Shown here one piece after another: positions 8,209 to 16,674 of a stretch of DNA of 64,000 nt. Origin of the DNA: Synergistaceae bacterium (GTDB lineage Bacteria; Synergistota; Synergistia; Synergistales; Aminobacteriaceae); the NCBI GenBank assembly GCA_017540085.1, contig JAFYBQ010000013.1:27675-91674 (forward strand), in the 5' to 3' direction. The translations under genes and the position numbers were made by a program. The first letter of the stretch is position 1, and each line of letters starts with the position of its first letter. The notes beneath the pieces are model-generated. The model ran no database searches, was not told the origin of the DNA, and saw only the letters and a list, made by a program, of their open reading frames with translations.

Positions 8209-8243
8209 TCCCGGTCTCGACATACAGAGCCGGGATTTTTTCT
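8209..8243 (+). terminator. Rho-independent terminator after radical SAM gene
   Basis: Stem TCCCGG(T)CTC/GAG-CCGGGA followed by a T-run. Confidence 0.8.
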
Positions 8244-8294
8244 GCCTGTGGTAAGATACTTCACATCACTTTTTCCACAAAGGAATGATTTTTC

Positions 8295-8564
8295 ATGAAG
8301 GCCGTAATGACCGTAACAGCTCAGGACAGAGTCGGAATTATCGCGGGCGTTTGCTCGTTGCTTGCTGAAATGGGCGTGAATATTCTTGACCTGAGTCAGA
8401 CAGTAATGCAGGGAATTTTCACGATGACTCTTCTTGTCGACACATCAACATCATCACATACATTTGACGAAATACGCACAGCCCTAATGACGAGGGGCGA
8501 AAAAGAGTCGCTCAACATTCACATACAGCGTGCGGATATTTTCGAGGCTATGCACAGGGTGTAA
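8295..8564 (+). CDS. ACT domain protein (UPF0237 type)
   Basis: 89 aa consisting of a single ACT domain (KAVMTVTAQDRVGIIAGVCSLL at the N-terminus, the amino-acid-binding beta-alpha-beta fold). UPF0237 proteins are small free-standing ACT domains found next to UPF0210 genes, as here, where the partner starts four bases after this stop. The ACT protein presumably senses an amino acid for its neighbour (inference). AAAGGAATGA serves as ribosome site. Confidence 0.85.
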   Translation: MKAVMTVTAQDRVGIIAGVCSLLAEMGVNILDLSQTVMQGIFTMTLLVDTSTSSHTFDEIRTALMTRGEKESLNIHIQRADIFEAMHRV

Positions 8565-8567
8565 ACG

Positions 8568-9926
8568 ATGCTGAATATTTCTGACATAATGCAGACGGTC
8601 AACATGATCGACCATCAGCATTTAGACATACGGACAATAACGCTTGGTATATCTTTGTACGACTGCGCCTCATCCGACATTCACAAATGCGCCCGCAAGA
8701 TTCATGACAAGATTTGCAGGAAGGCAGAAAATCTCGTGAAGGTCGGCTGTGAAATCGAGAATGAGTACGGGATTCCCATCGTCAACAAAAGAATCTCCGT
8801 TACTCCAATCGCCGAAATTGCCGCGTCATGTGAAAGCGGTGATTATTCCGTAATCGGCCATGCACTGAATGATGCCGCGAAAGAATGCGGGGTAAATTTT
8901 ATCGGGGGATTCTCTGCGTTAGTGCATAAGGGATTCACTGAGTCTGACAAAAGATTAATCGCCTCAATTCCTCAGACACTCGCGGGAACGGAGCTTGTAT
9001 GTTCGTCCGTAAACGTTGCCACAACGAAAGCCGGAATCAACATGGACGCAGTTGCGATGATGGGACGAATCATAAAGGAGACGGCAAATCTTACGGCGGA
9101 CAAAAACGGACTCGGCTGCGCGAAACTCGTAGTATTTGCGAACGCTGTAGAAGATAATCCGTTCATGGCCGGAGCGTTTCACGGAGCGGGCGAGCCTGAA
9201 TGCGTGATAAATGTCGGAGTGTCAGGGCCGGGCGTTGTGTGGCGTGCGCTGAAAGATGTAAAGGGAGAAAGTTTTGACGTTGTAGCCGAGACTGTGAAGC
9301 GTACAGCCTTCCGCATTACGCGAATGGGTCAGGTTGTGGCTAATGCAGCGTCAGAAAGATTAGGGATTCCTTTCGGGATTGTCGATCTGTCATTGGCACC
9401 GACTCCCGCAAAGGGCGATTCTGTTGCGCGTATTCTTGAGGAGATGGGACTCAAAGTCTGCGGGACTCACGGGACAACGGCGGCACTTGCGTTGCTGAAT
9501 GACGCAGTGAAGAAAGGCGGAGTGATGGCTTCCGGCCATGTCGGGGGATTGTCGGGTGCGTTTATCCCGGTGAGCGAGGACGAGGGAATGATTCACGCGG
9601 TGAAGTCGGGGAATCTCTCAGTCGAAAAGCTAGAGGCTATGACGTGCGTATGCTCCGTAGGTCTCGACATGATAGCAGTACCGGGAGACACGAGCGCGGA
9701 GACTATAGCGGCGATAATTGCGGACGAGTCAGCGATCGGAGTCATCAACAACAAGACGACAGCCGTTAGAATTATCCCTGCTCCGGGGAAGAGTGTCGGA
9801 GATTCCGTTGAGTTTGGCGGGTTATTGGGCAATGCTCCCGTAATGCGCGTGAATAATGCGGGAAGCGGTGAATTTATCGCGAGGGGAGGAAGAATCCCGG
9901 CACCGATTCACAGCTTGAGGAATTAA
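8568..9926 (+). CDS. UPF0210 / PFL-family protein
   Basis: 452 aa, full length for UPF0210 (DUF711), a family structurally related to pyruvate formate-lyase and anaerobic ribonucleotide reductase barrels but lacking a proven activity. Recognisable segments are [23 protein letters not shown] at the start, [33 protein letters not shown] and [15 protein letters not shown]. The ACT gene upstream forms a conserved two-gene unit with it. A terminator follows. A metabolic role linked to amino acids is possible but unproven. Confidence 0.88.
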   Translation: MLNISDIMQTVNMIDHQHLDIRTITLGISLYDCASSDIHKCARKIHDKICRKAENLVKVGCEIENEYGIPIVNKRISVTPIAEIAASCESGDYSVIGHALNDAAKECGVNFIGGFSALVHKGFTESDKRLIASIPQTLAGTELVCSSVNVATTKAGINMDAVAMMGRIIKETANLTADKNGLGCAKLVVFANAVEDNPFMAGAFHGAGEPECVINVGVSGPGVVWRALKDVKGESFDVVAETVKRTAFRITRMGQVVANAASERLGIPFGIVDLSLAPTPAKGDSVARILEEMGLKVCGTHGTTAALALLNDAVKKGGVMASGHVGGLSGAFIPVSEDEGMIHAVKSGNLSVEKLEAMTCVCSVGLDMIAVPGDTSAETIAAIIADESAIGVINNKTTAVRIIPAPGKSVGDSVEFGGLLGNAPVMRVNNAGSGEFIARGGRIPAPIHSLRN

Positions 9927-9947
9927 AATCGAGCTGTAAAATTTGCG

Positions 9948-9980
9948 TTGCTCCTTTGAAGTTTATGGGAGCGATTTTTT
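9948..9980 (+). terminator. Terminator after UPF0210 gene
   Basis: Short hairpin GCTCC/GGAGC followed by ATTTTTTC. Confidence 0.65.
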
Positions 9981-10022
9981 CTGTAATGTCTTTGTGATTT
10001 ACGGCGTATTCTAAAATCATTC

Positions 10023-10221
10023 CTATGAGTTCATTTCTTGAGCGGTTACTTCTGACTTCCCGACAATGTTACGCTCCTCAGCCAACAACACCGCAATACA
10101 GGCCTCAATACGTAGCACCCTCAAAAACGTGGCGGCAATTCTGGCAGAGCAAATATACTCCGCAATCACATCACCGAAAATTTCCGGGGCTGTCTGAAAT
10201 ATGGCGGCCTCGTTTTGTGTT
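10023..10221 (-). other. Open, coding-like stretch without start codon downstream of the Rrf2 gene
   Basis: On the minus strand one frame stays open for about 65 codons and ends in TAG at 10023-10025. It reads through residues such as IAATFLRVLRIEACIAVLLA and ERNIVGKSEVTAQEMNS. There is no suitable start codon with a ribosome site; it would have to continue from a frame inside the Rrf2 gene. It may be a gene remnant or a translated-looking dispersed repeat. The opposite strand also has an ORF (10025-10285) without a ribosome site. Confidence 0.3.
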
Positions 10222-10635
10222 TCATATCCGCGAAATAATGTCGCTGAGTTTCACGGCCTTCAAATTTTCCTCTAACGACTTTTGAATCTCATCAAGAAAT
10301 CCTCCGAGCGCATGATTAATATTTTTCCCGACAACGCATTTCGGATTAGGATTCGGATGGAGCCGGAATAGTTTTCCCTTCACGCTTTCGACAGCCGTAT
10401 AAATATCATAGAGCGTAATATTTTCGGGCGGCCTTGAGAGTCTCATGCCGCTTACGCCCCGCGAGACATCAACGAGTCCGGCAGCTTTGAGCCGTGATAT
10501 TATCTGCCTGATGATTACGGGGTTAGTATTTACGCTTGACGCAATGAAATCGCTTGTTACGTTTTGTGAGTCCTGAAAGTAATCTATGCACGTCAGAATA
10601 TGAACAGCAACAGCGAATCTTCCTGAGATCTGCAA
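10222..10635 (-). CDS. Rrf2-family transcriptional regulator (YwnA-like)
   Basis: 137 aa from a TTG start preceded by GAGGGG. The winged helix is at the N-terminus (GRFAVAVHILTCIDYF, then IASSVNTNPVIIRQIISRLKAAGLV), followed by the wing SRGVSGMRLSRPP and a dimer helix. It lacks the three clustered cysteines that hold an Fe-S cluster in IscR and NsrR, so it belongs with YwnA-like Rrf2 proteins. In Bacillus, ywnA neighbours ywnB, an NAD(P)-binding protein; here an NAD(P)-binding gene lies at the head of the same operon. It probably binds the twin palindromes at 12213-12273 (inference). A terminator separates it from the preceding gene, implying reduced read-through expression. Confidence 0.85.
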   Translation of the reverse strand: MQISGRFAVAVHILTCIDYFQDSQNVTSDFIASSVNTNPVIIRQIISRLKAAGLVDVSRGVSGMRLSRPPENITLYDIYTAVESVKGKLFRLHPNPNPKCVVGKNINHALGGFLDEIQKSLEENLKAVKLSDIISRI

Positions 10636-10651
10636 ATTTTATCCCCTCAAT

Positions 10652-10685
10652 AAAAAAAGACTTCCGGCCATTATAACCGAAAGCC
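10652..10685 (-). terminator. Terminator between MBL-like gene and Rrf2 gene
   Basis: Minus-strand stem GGCTTTCGG/CCGGAAGTC (9 bp with wobbles), loop of nine bases, then seven T. It would attenuate transcription into the Rrf2 gene. Confidence 0.75.
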
Positions 10686-10709
10686 TTTGTGATTTGCTGT
10701 TTTCTTTGA

Positions 10710-11564
10710 TTACTCGCTGAACAATGCGCCCGCACTCATCTCAAGATATGCTTCTCCGCTGTAACCCGGGAATGCTTCCTTGACCGCTGAAATAAATTCT
10801 GCCCTGTTCTTTGATGTCTTTGCAGTCTTAAGCACTTTCTCAAGATACGCGATTTTCTCATCAACGGCTTCTTTTCCTTCCGGCGCGTTATGACTCGTGA
10901 GGATTAATGAGTAGCCTTTGTCCTTGTAGCCTTTAAGCTCTGATATTTCGGCCTCAATGTAGGGAATCGCCGGGAGAATGTTATGAGTCTTCGAGCCCAT
11001 CATATGACGGTAAACAGTATTTATTGCAGGGATATATATTCCGTAGCCCTCGCCGTCAGACTCATGGAGAATCACGAAATCCATTCCCGCAAGTTTCACC
11101 GTGTCGCCTTCCTTGATGATTTCAGTCTTGACGGGCAAATCTTCCGCAACTTTATCGCCTGCCGCCTTAATGAAGCTCTGAGTCAGATTCCAGACGCTTC
11201 CGCCTTCAGCCCAGCTTTTGAGCGCGGTATCTGTCGCGTAAATCTTCACATCGCCGTATGACTTATAGCCGTTGGGATGATACGAGAAAAGCGCACCCGC
11301 TAAAGGTTTTCCCAACGACGCAATATATTCCGCAAACGCTTTGACGTTCTCACGGTATGCAGTCGACTCTACCAGCACGAGTCCTTCAGGAGATTCGACA
11401 ACGTAGCAGTAATCATTCATGTTGTCGCCTGTTCCGTATGCATGAAGTTTCACTCCGCCGTCAAAATTCGTTACGCTCATATTCCCGACGCTGACTCCAT
11501 TTGCGAACGCTGAACCCGAAAGCACCATAACCGCCAATAATGCCGCAAAAATTTTCCTCATCAT
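10710..11564 (-). CDS. Exported MBL-fold-like protein without metal motif
   Basis: 284 aa with a clear signal peptide (KIFAALLAVMVLSGSAFA). The layout resembles metallo-beta-lactamase-fold proteins: NDYCYVVESPEGLVLVESTAYRENVKAFAEYI followed by a hairpin and LTSHNAPEG near the end. Where MBL enzymes have HxHxDH the sequence is SYHPNGYKS, so at most one ligand remains and classical dinuclear zinc binding is unlikely. It starts three bases after the NAD(P)-binding gene and shares its operator-controlled promoter. Role unknown; possibly a degenerate hydrolase or ligand-binding protein in the periplasm. Confidence 0.65.
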   Translation of the reverse strand: MMRKIFAALLAVMVLSGSAFANGVSVGNMSVTNFDGGVKLHAYGTGDNMNDYCYVVESPEGLVLVESTAYRENVKAFAEYIASLGKPLAGALFSYHPNGYKSYGDVKIYATDTALKSWAEGGSVWNLTQSFIKAAGDKVAEDLPVKTEIIKEGDTVKLAGMDFVILHESDGEGYGIYIPAINTVYRHMMGSKTHNILPAIPYIEAEISELKGYKDKGYSLILTSHNAPEGKEAVDEKIAYLEKVLKTAKTSKNRAEFISAVKEAFPGYSGEAYLEMSAGALFSE

Positions 11565-11567
11565 TAA

Positions 11568-12203
11568 TTACTCCTTCACTACTGAAATTCTCTGCCTGAT
11601 GTGTTTTCCGCTGACAGCCTCATCAATCATAGCGATCGCGTAATCCGCATAGCTTATGACACTCTCGCCCTTTGCGTTGAACGTAAGCTCCTCGCCCGCA
11701 AGAATGTATTTCCCGGTCCGTTCTCCTTCAGCCTGAAAATCTGACGCGGGACTAATGTACGTCCATTTCACATCATCGCGCTTGCGTAACTCGCTCAATG
11801 CTTTAGCCGCTGCTGTAGAGACCGGCATATATATTTCGGGGAATCCTTCTGTCTGAAAATACTGCTTTGTGTGTTCCTTGTTGACGTAGAGACTTCCTGC
11901 CCCGCCGATAATCAGTAACCTTGTCTCACTCCCTGAAAGAGCATCGCACAAAACCTTCTGCGTGTCGCTGTAAAGGTGAAGCGTTGAAGGCTCCCATGCT
12001 CCGAAAGCGTCAATCACAACATCAAATCCCCGGAGATCTTCCGCCTTAATGTCAAGAATGTCTTTCTTGATTGTGTGAGGGGCGTTAGTCTTGTTTTCAC
12101 CGCGCACTACCGCCGTAACATCAAGCCCGCGCTTTAATGCCTCGTCAACAATAAGCCGTCCCGCTTTGCCGTTCGCGCATACTACCGCAACTTTCATCCG
12201 CAA
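11568..12203 (-). CDS. NAD(P)-binding (NmrA/YwnB-like) Rossmann protein
   Basis: 211 aa atypical short-chain dehydrogenase. The N-terminal VAVVCANGKAGRLIVDEAL is the glycine-rich dinucleotide loop; LIIGGAGSLYVN and YISPASDFQAEGERTGKY are typical of the YwnB/NmrA-like group, which often lacks the catalytic Tyr-Lys pair and may bind NAD(P)H as a sensor or reduce a small substrate. First gene of the operon with the MBL-like and Rrf2 genes. The upstream region holds a TTGACA/TAAAAT promoter flanked by two identical-design palindromes. CAGGAGGAAT is the ribosome site. Confidence 0.82.
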   Translation of the reverse strand: MRMKVAVVCANGKAGRLIVDEALKRGLDVTAVVRGENKTNAPHTIKKDILDIKAEDLRGFDVVIDAFGAWEPSTLHLYSDTQKVLCDALSGSETRLLIIGGAGSLYVNKEHTKQYFQTEGFPEIYMPVSTAAAKALSELRKRDDVKWTYISPASDFQAEGERTGKYILAGEELTFNAKGESVISYADYAIAMIDEAVSGKHIRQRISVVKE

Positions 12204-12212
12204 AATTCCTCC

Positions 12213-12231
12213 TGTAAATGTGATTGTTACA
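12213..12231. promoter_or_regulatory. Operator 1: TGTAA-N9-TTACA
   Basis: Perfect 5-bp half-sites with a 9-base centre, lying between the predicted transcription start and the ribosome site of the NAD(P)-binding gene. The same design recurs 42 bases away (operator 2), about four helical turns, so two dimers could bind the same DNA face. Confidence 0.7.
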
Positions 12232-12237
12232 CTGCAA

Positions 12238-12265
12238 ATTTTACCGCGTCATGATGTAATGTCAA
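12238..12265 (-). promoter_or_regulatory. Promoter of the NAD(P)-binding/MBL-like/Rrf2 operon
   Basis: On the minus strand TTGACA (12260-12265) and TAAAAT (12238-12243) are separated by 16 bases. The -35 box is embedded in operator 2 and the expected start point falls at the edge of operator 1, a layout that suits repression. Confidence 0.75.
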
Positions 12266-12273
12266 CAGTTACA
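12255..12273. promoter_or_regulatory. Operator 2: TGTAA-N9-TTACA
   Basis: Second palindrome with the same half-sites and the same 9-base spacing as operator 1. It covers the -35 box of the operon promoter. Confidence 0.7.
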
Positions 12274-12337
12274 TTAACAGCACACCGAAAATTTCACCGT
12301 CAAGAGTCTTCCGCCGCATTCGCTGTTCATGAAGCAC

Positions 12338-12369
12338 AAAAAAATCCCCTCGGCATTTCACCGGGGGGA
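12338..12369 (-). terminator. Terminator after BI-1 gene
   Basis: Minus-strand 9-bp stem TCCCCCCGG/CCGAGGGGA with loop TGAAATG, then seven T. Confidence 0.85.
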
Positions 12370-12393
12370 CTCTGTTATATTTTTGACGCGCCG

Positions 12394-13110
12394 CTAGTCT
12401 CTTCTCTTCCCGAAAATTCTTATCAGGTACAGGAACAAGTTGATGAAGTCAAGATACAATGCAAGCGCACCCATCACCGCGACTTTTCCGGCGGCCTCAT
12501 CGTCAGTCATTCCGGCACTGTCAGCAATGGATTTGATTTTCGCCGTGTCGTAAGCCGTCAGACCCATGAATATTATGATGCCCATAACACTTATCACTGT
12601 CTCAGCCGCTGTTGACCCAACGAACATATTAATCACCATCGCGATAATCAGCCCCCAGAGTCCCATGTGGAGGAAGCTCCCCCATGATGTTATGTCGCGT
12701 TTCGTGTACATCGCGTAGACGCTCATAGCTCCGAACATTCCCGCCGTCGACAAAAACGCCGTGTATACGCTCTCCTGCGTGTAGACAAGAAGCACAGCCG
12801 AGCAGGTTATCCCGTTGAGTATGCTGTAGAGTCCGAACAGTAACAGCGATGTTGAGGCCGAATGCTTTGCAATTGTGGCGGACAGGTACATCACGAGTCC
12901 GATTTCAGCAATTGCTACAATAATTAGCGGGGCGAGTGATGTGTAGAACATCTGAAGCAATGCCGGGACGGAAACTGTAAGCCATGCCGTTAATGATGTG
13001 AGGATGAGTCCAAGTGCCATATACTGATATACTTTGCGGAAAAGCGCGTTGACTGCTTCGAGGCTTGACGCTCCCGCCGCGTAGGGTGAGTAGCTCTCAT
13101 ACTGCGCCAT
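12394..13110 (-). CDS. Bax inhibitor-1 / YccA-family membrane protein
   Basis: 238 aa with seven hydrophobic helices across residues 25-235. The family signature is seen in the last helices (FMGLTAYDTAKIKSIAD and GALALYLDFINLFLYLIRIF, with the conserved Asp residues). Bacterial BI-1 homologues act as calcium/proton-leak channels or modulators of the FtsH protease; the function here is untested. The gene stands alone with its own ribosome site (AAAGGGAGATAAC) and terminator, divergent from greA. Confidence 0.9.
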   Translation of the reverse strand: MAQYESYSPYAAGASSLEAVNALFRKVYQYMALGLILTSLTAWLTVSVPALLQMFYTSLAPLIIVAIAEIGLVMYLSATIAKHSASTSLLLFGLYSILNGITCSAVLLVYTQESVYTAFLSTAGMFGAMSVYAMYTKRDITSWGSFLHMGLWGLIIAMVINMFVGSTAAETVISVMGIIIFMGLTAYDTAKIKSIADSAGMTDDEAAGKVAVMGALALYLDFINLFLYLIRIFGKRRD

Positions 13111-13191
13111 AATGTTATCTCCCTTTCGTGTAAAATATTACGGCTATATTCTAGCAGAAATCATAAAATTCTAATGTGAAGGTGAAAAATC

Positions 13192-13698
13192 TTGCCGACA
13201 AAGAAAAATGATGTCCGCGAAATGACTCGCAGCGGGTACGAAAGATTGTCCGAGGAACTGACTAACCTGCGTACAGTGAGACGGCTTGAAGTCGCAAAAC
13301 AGTTAGAGGAAGCCCGCGCCTTTGGTGATTTGAGCGAGAATGCAGAATACGCCGCGGCCAAAGAGGAGCAGGCCAAACTTGAGGACAGGATACACGATCT
13401 TGAGGAGACACTCAGCAAAGTAACAGTAATCGATGAGGAGAAACTCGACACGACAAGGGCAGGAGTCGGACTCAGAGTAACAATCAAAGATTTAGACCAT
13501 GAGGGAAAACAGTACACATACGAAATTGTAGGCTCTGAGGAATTATCCGGGGCTGCTGTGTCAGCGTCAGGCATTCAGAGAATATCACAGAAGAGTCCCG
13601 TAGGCCAGGCGGTAATCGGCCATGTTGTCGGCGATGAAGTTATCGTGAAGATTCCCAGAGGAACAAGACGGCTCAGAATCGCGGCGATAGAGAAATGA
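13192..13698 (+). CDS. greA: Transcription elongation factor GreA
   Basis: 168 aa from a TTG start with AAGGTGA upstream. GreA rescues backtracked RNA polymerase by stimulating transcript cleavage. The N-terminal antiparallel coiled coil with the conserved acidic tip is visible (RAFGDLSENAEYAAAKEEQA), followed by the FKBP-like domain with SPVGQAVIGHVVGDEV. Length is slightly above the usual 158 because of a short N-terminal addition. Its stop overlaps the hemB start, so the two are co-translated. Confidence 0.93.
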   Translation: MPTKKNDVREMTRSGYERLSEELTNLRTVRRLEVAKQLEEARAFGDLSENAEYAAAKEEQAKLEDRIHDLEETLSKVTVIDEEKLDTTRAGVGLRVTIKDLDHEGKQYTYEIVGSEELSGAAVSASGIQRISQKSPVGQAVIGHVVGDEVIVKIPRGTRRLRIAAIEK

Positions 13699-14663
13699 TA
13701 ATACGTCCGAGAAGGCTCCGCGTTACTCAGGCAATCCGCGACATGACAGCCGAGACACGTTTAGCCCCGTCAATGTTCGTTTACCCTGTGTTTGTTCGCG
13801 AGGGTCATAACATAATCGAGGACATTCCCGCGATGCCCGGGCAGAAACGCTACAGCCCCGACACTTTGCCCGTGATACTCGAACGAGCTGTGAAGGCCAA
13901 AATCGGCGGGGTGTTATTATTCGGAATCCCTGAGCATAAAGACCCGGAAGGTTCTTCAGCTTGGAGGGATGACGGCGTAATTCAGACCGCAATACGGACG
14001 GCAAAGCGCGAATTTCCCGGCCTGACAGTAATCGGCGATGTGTGCCTCTGCGAATATACATCTCACGGCCACTGCGGACTCCTCAACGGCGAGACTGTCG
14101 ACAATGACTCAACCCTCGAAATTTTAGCGCGTGTAGCTGTCTCACAGGCTAGGGCGGGAGCGGATATAGTCGCACCTTCTGACATGATGGACGGACATAC
14201 GCGGGCAATCCGTGAGGCTCTCGACAATTCCGGGATGCCTGACACGCTGATTATGTCCTACGCGGTGAAGTATGCCAGCGCGTTTTACGGGCCATTCCGT
14301 GAGGCCGCGGGGTCTGCTCCGTCATTCGGGGACAGGAAAACTTACCAGATGGATCCCAGAAATGTCCGCGAGGCCGTAAAAGAAGCACTGCTTGACGTTC
14401 AGGAAGGTTCAGACATTATCATAGTGAAGCCGGGCCTTCCGTATCTTGATGTTCTGAAGACGGTGAAAGAGGCCGTGAATATTCCTGTAGCGTCTTACTG
14501 TGTCAGCGGTGAATACTCTATGATGAAGGCGGCGTGTTCAAACGGCTGGCTGAACGAGAGAAATATAGCGATGGAGTCGGCGGTGTGTTTGGCGAGGGGG
14601 GGAGCGGATATTATTATCACGTATTACGCTCTTGACCTTGCCGGATGGATACAGGAAAAATAA
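13695..14663 (+). CDS. hemB: Porphobilinogen synthase (delta-aminolevulinic acid dehydratase)
   Basis: 322 aa, normal length. It condenses two 5-aminolevulinate molecules to porphobilinogen for tetrapyrrole synthesis (haem or cobamide). Schiff-base lysines are in SYAVKYASAFYGPFR and IIVKPGLPYLD. DVCLCEYTSHGHCG provides the three cysteines of the catalytic zinc site, so this is the zinc-dependent class. PSDMMDGHTRAIREALD is the conserved metal-site loop. It overlaps greA by four bases. No other haem genes are nearby. Confidence 0.95.
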   Translation: MIIRPRRLRVTQAIRDMTAETRLAPSMFVYPVFVREGHNIIEDIPAMPGQKRYSPDTLPVILERAVKAKIGGVLLFGIPEHKDPEGSSAWRDDGVIQTAIRTAKREFPGLTVIGDVCLCEYTSHGHCGLLNGETVDNDSTLEILARVAVSQARAGADIVAPSDMMDGHTRAIREALDNSGMPDTLIMSYAVKYASAFYGPFREAAGSAPSFGDRKTYQMDPRNVREAVKEALLDVQEGSDIIIVKPGLPYLDVLKTVKEAVNIPVASYCVSGEYSMMKAACSNGWLNERNIAMESAVCLARGGADIIITYYALDLAGWIQEK

Positions 14664-14676
14664 CAGACGAAAAATT

Positions 14677-14729
14677 TTGCCCCGGCGCAAGCTCCGCCCC
14701 TATGGGTACAGCCGCAAAACCGGGGGCAA
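14677..14729. terminator. Bidirectional terminator between hemB and aldo/keto reductase gene
   Basis: TTGCCCCGG pairs with CCGGGGGCAA across a 34-base loop; T-rich runs flank both sides, serving the convergent genes. Confidence 0.55.
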
Positions 14730-14737
14730 TTTCTTTC

Positions 14738-15892
14738 TTACAGTCCGAAAACTTTCCGGGCCTCCGTCATATTTTCGCGTATCTTCACGCCGAAAGGACA
14801 ACGCTTTTCACACGCCCCGCATTTCACGCACTCCCCGGCGTGATGTTCCAACACCCTGTAATGCTCCCTGACTGTTTCGGGGATATTTTTGTTTCCTCCG
14901 GCCTGAGCTAGGTTGAGGAATTTTGTTACGGACGCAATATCTATCTTCACCGGGCAGGGCTGGCAGTGTGAGCAGTACATGCAGTGTCCCTCCCAGCTAA
15001 TTTTCGGGAATGACGCGAAAGCAACGGCGTAATCTCTCTCACTCTCTGAGGCTGACTCATACGCGATTGATGTCTGTAACTGTTCGACACTGTGCGCCCC
15101 CGCCAAAACGCAAGCCACAGCAGGACGGCTCAAAGCGTAGGCTATGCACTGACTGACGGTCAAAGCCGCTCCCGCCGGAGACATTTTCGCGCTCAACAAG
15201 TCTCCGCCCCCGAAACATTTCATGACGGTGATTCCGACTCCAAGACGCTGGCATGTCTCGTACAATTTCTGCCGCTCCGGGTTCATGTTCGTGAGGTGAA
15301 CGGCGTAATTCTCATCCCTCCATAGGTCTTCTACGTCCTCGCTTGCGGGCTGAAGGTCATAGCACGGATTCACGCTGAACATCAGCACTTCAACCGCTCC
15401 CGACTCAACTGCCTTCAGTGCAACCTGCGGATTATGGGAGCTTAGGCCGATATGATGAATTTTCCCGGCGGCTTTCAGTTCGCGGGCGTAATCAAGAATC
15501 CCGTTGCGTAAAATTTCGTCCCAGTCGCTCAAAGCATCGCAGTAGTGAATCATTCCCACGTCAACAAAATCAACGCCGAGAAGCCTTAATGACTCCTCAA
15601 ATCCTGCTTTCGTCTCAGAAAGATTCCGAGTCCGCAAATATTGTCCGTCCTTCCACACGGAGCAGATATGAGACTGGATGATGAATTTCTCCCTGCGCCC
15701 CTTTAGAGCATGGCCGATCGCTGAACGTAACTGCGGGTCTGGCGAGTAAAGGTCAAAATAATTCACGCCGGATTCCTCTGCTGTGTCGAAAAGTTTGGCG
15801 CACATGCTGTAATTGTCCTCAGTCATTCCCTCACAGCCTAACGCTATTTCGCTGACGGTGAGTCCTGTTGACCCTAATTCGCGGTAAATCAT
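14738..15892 (-). CDS. Aldo/keto reductase with C-terminal 4Fe-4S ferredoxin domain
   Basis: 384 aa. Residues 1-270 form the AKR TIM barrel (RELGSTGLTVSEIALGCEG, FDLYSPDP, VDVGMIHYCD, HIGLSSHNP). From about residue 285 there is a cysteine-rich tail: CMYCSHCQPCP and then CVKCGACEKRCPFG, two cluster-binding motifs. AKRs of this type are common in anaerobes and probably couple NADPH or ferredoxin electrons to an unknown carbonyl substrate. The GNAT gene upstream on the same strand overlaps its start by four bases. Confidence 0.88.
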   Translation of the reverse strand: MIYRELGSTGLTVSEIALGCEGMTEDNYSMCAKLFDTAEESGVNYFDLYSPDPQLRSAIGHALKGRREKFIIQSHICSVWKDGQYLRTRNLSETKAGFEESLRLLGVDFVDVGMIHYCDALSDWDEILRNGILDYARELKAAGKIHHIGLSSHNPQVALKAVESGAVEVLMFSVNPCYDLQPASEDVEDLWRDENYAVHLTNMNPERQKLYETCQRLGVGITVMKCFGGGDLLSAKMSPAGAALTVSQCIAYALSRPAVACVLAGAHSVEQLQTSIAYESASESERDYAVAFASFPKISWEGHCMYCSHCQPCPVKIDIASVTKFLNLAQAGGNKNIPETVREHYRVLEHHAGECVKCGACEKRCPFGVKIRENMTEARKVFGL

Positions 15893-16473
15893 GAAAATTT
15901 TTCCCCCTCTGGAATTTTCCGGCCATTATAGCGCGTTTGAGGGGGGATTAAGCAAATGACTACAAATCGTAGCCGTGAAGCGGAAAAGGGAATCTTCATG
16001 ACTTTCATTTTCTTCACCTGAGATATTTCAGAGCCGCCCGTTTTCCTGTAGGCGAATATTGCAGGGCGGTTGTCTGCATGAACGTAAAGCCGGGTCTCTG
16101 TGATATTCTTTTCTGTGCTGAGATACTTCAGAATTTCGCGGAGCATTTCAGAGCAGAAGCCCCTGCGCCTGTATTTGTCCGATACAAAGACATTGACAAT
16201 AAGCGCGTCTGTGATGTTTACGCTGAACCCACCGTATTTTCCGCCCCTGTATATTATTCCTATAGTGCCTGCAAGATTTCCGTCTTCTGCCCTCAATCCG
16301 AAAAATTCACCAGAACCCGGGCTTTCTATGAGATATTTACGCAGCACACCCACTTGATAAGGAGGAAAATTTTCCTTCTCGAAATCCCTGATACTCTCCG
16401 CAGATAATTTTTCTATCCAAATATTTTCAGCGGAAGCAGGAAGTTTTCTGTAATTCTCCGTGAGAAATGACAT
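15889..16473 (-). CDS. GNAT-family N-acetyltransferase
   Basis: 194 aa from the ATG at 16473; the frame is open further upstream (GTG at 16515) but neither start has a strong ribosome site. The acetyl-CoA motif A is NVFVSDKYRRRGFCSEMLREIL, after a core strand ALIVNVFV, and RLYVHADNRPAIFAYRKTG forms motif B. The acceptor could be a protein N-terminus or small amine. The C-terminal 30 residues are not part of the usual fold. Its stop overlaps the aldo/keto reductase start. Confidence 0.75.
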   Translation of the reverse strand: MSFLTENYRKLPASAENIWIEKLSAESIRDFEKENFPPYQVGVLRKYLIESPGSGEFFGLRAEDGNLAGTIGIIYRGGKYGGFSVNITDALIVNVFVSDKYRRRGFCSEMLREILKYLSTEKNITETRLYVHADNRPAIFAYRKTGGSEISQVKKMKVMKIPFSASRLRFVVICLIPPQTRYNGRKIPEGEKFS

Positions 16474-16674
16474 GATCAGAAATTTATTGTATACGACAAT
16501 ACCGCGCCCGAACACATGAAAATAAAAGCCGTTTTTCCCGGTAGTCGCAACATGCAGTATTTTGCTGAGGCATTTTTTCAGCCATGAGAGACAATAAGGT
16601 GCTGTGCTGATTATGGGTGGCCATTTTTATTTTTCAAGCTCCTTTCTGATGATTTTTTTGTATGAGTATAACAT

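Noticed and set aside
10025..10285. 86-aa plus-strand ORF
   Set aside because: No ribosome site, overlaps the Rrf2 gene antisense, composition not convincing.
16516..16674. 45-codon ORF between the MerR and GNAT genes on the minus strand
   Set aside because: Its ATG is 14 bases from the nearest GGAG and the peptide has no recognisable features.
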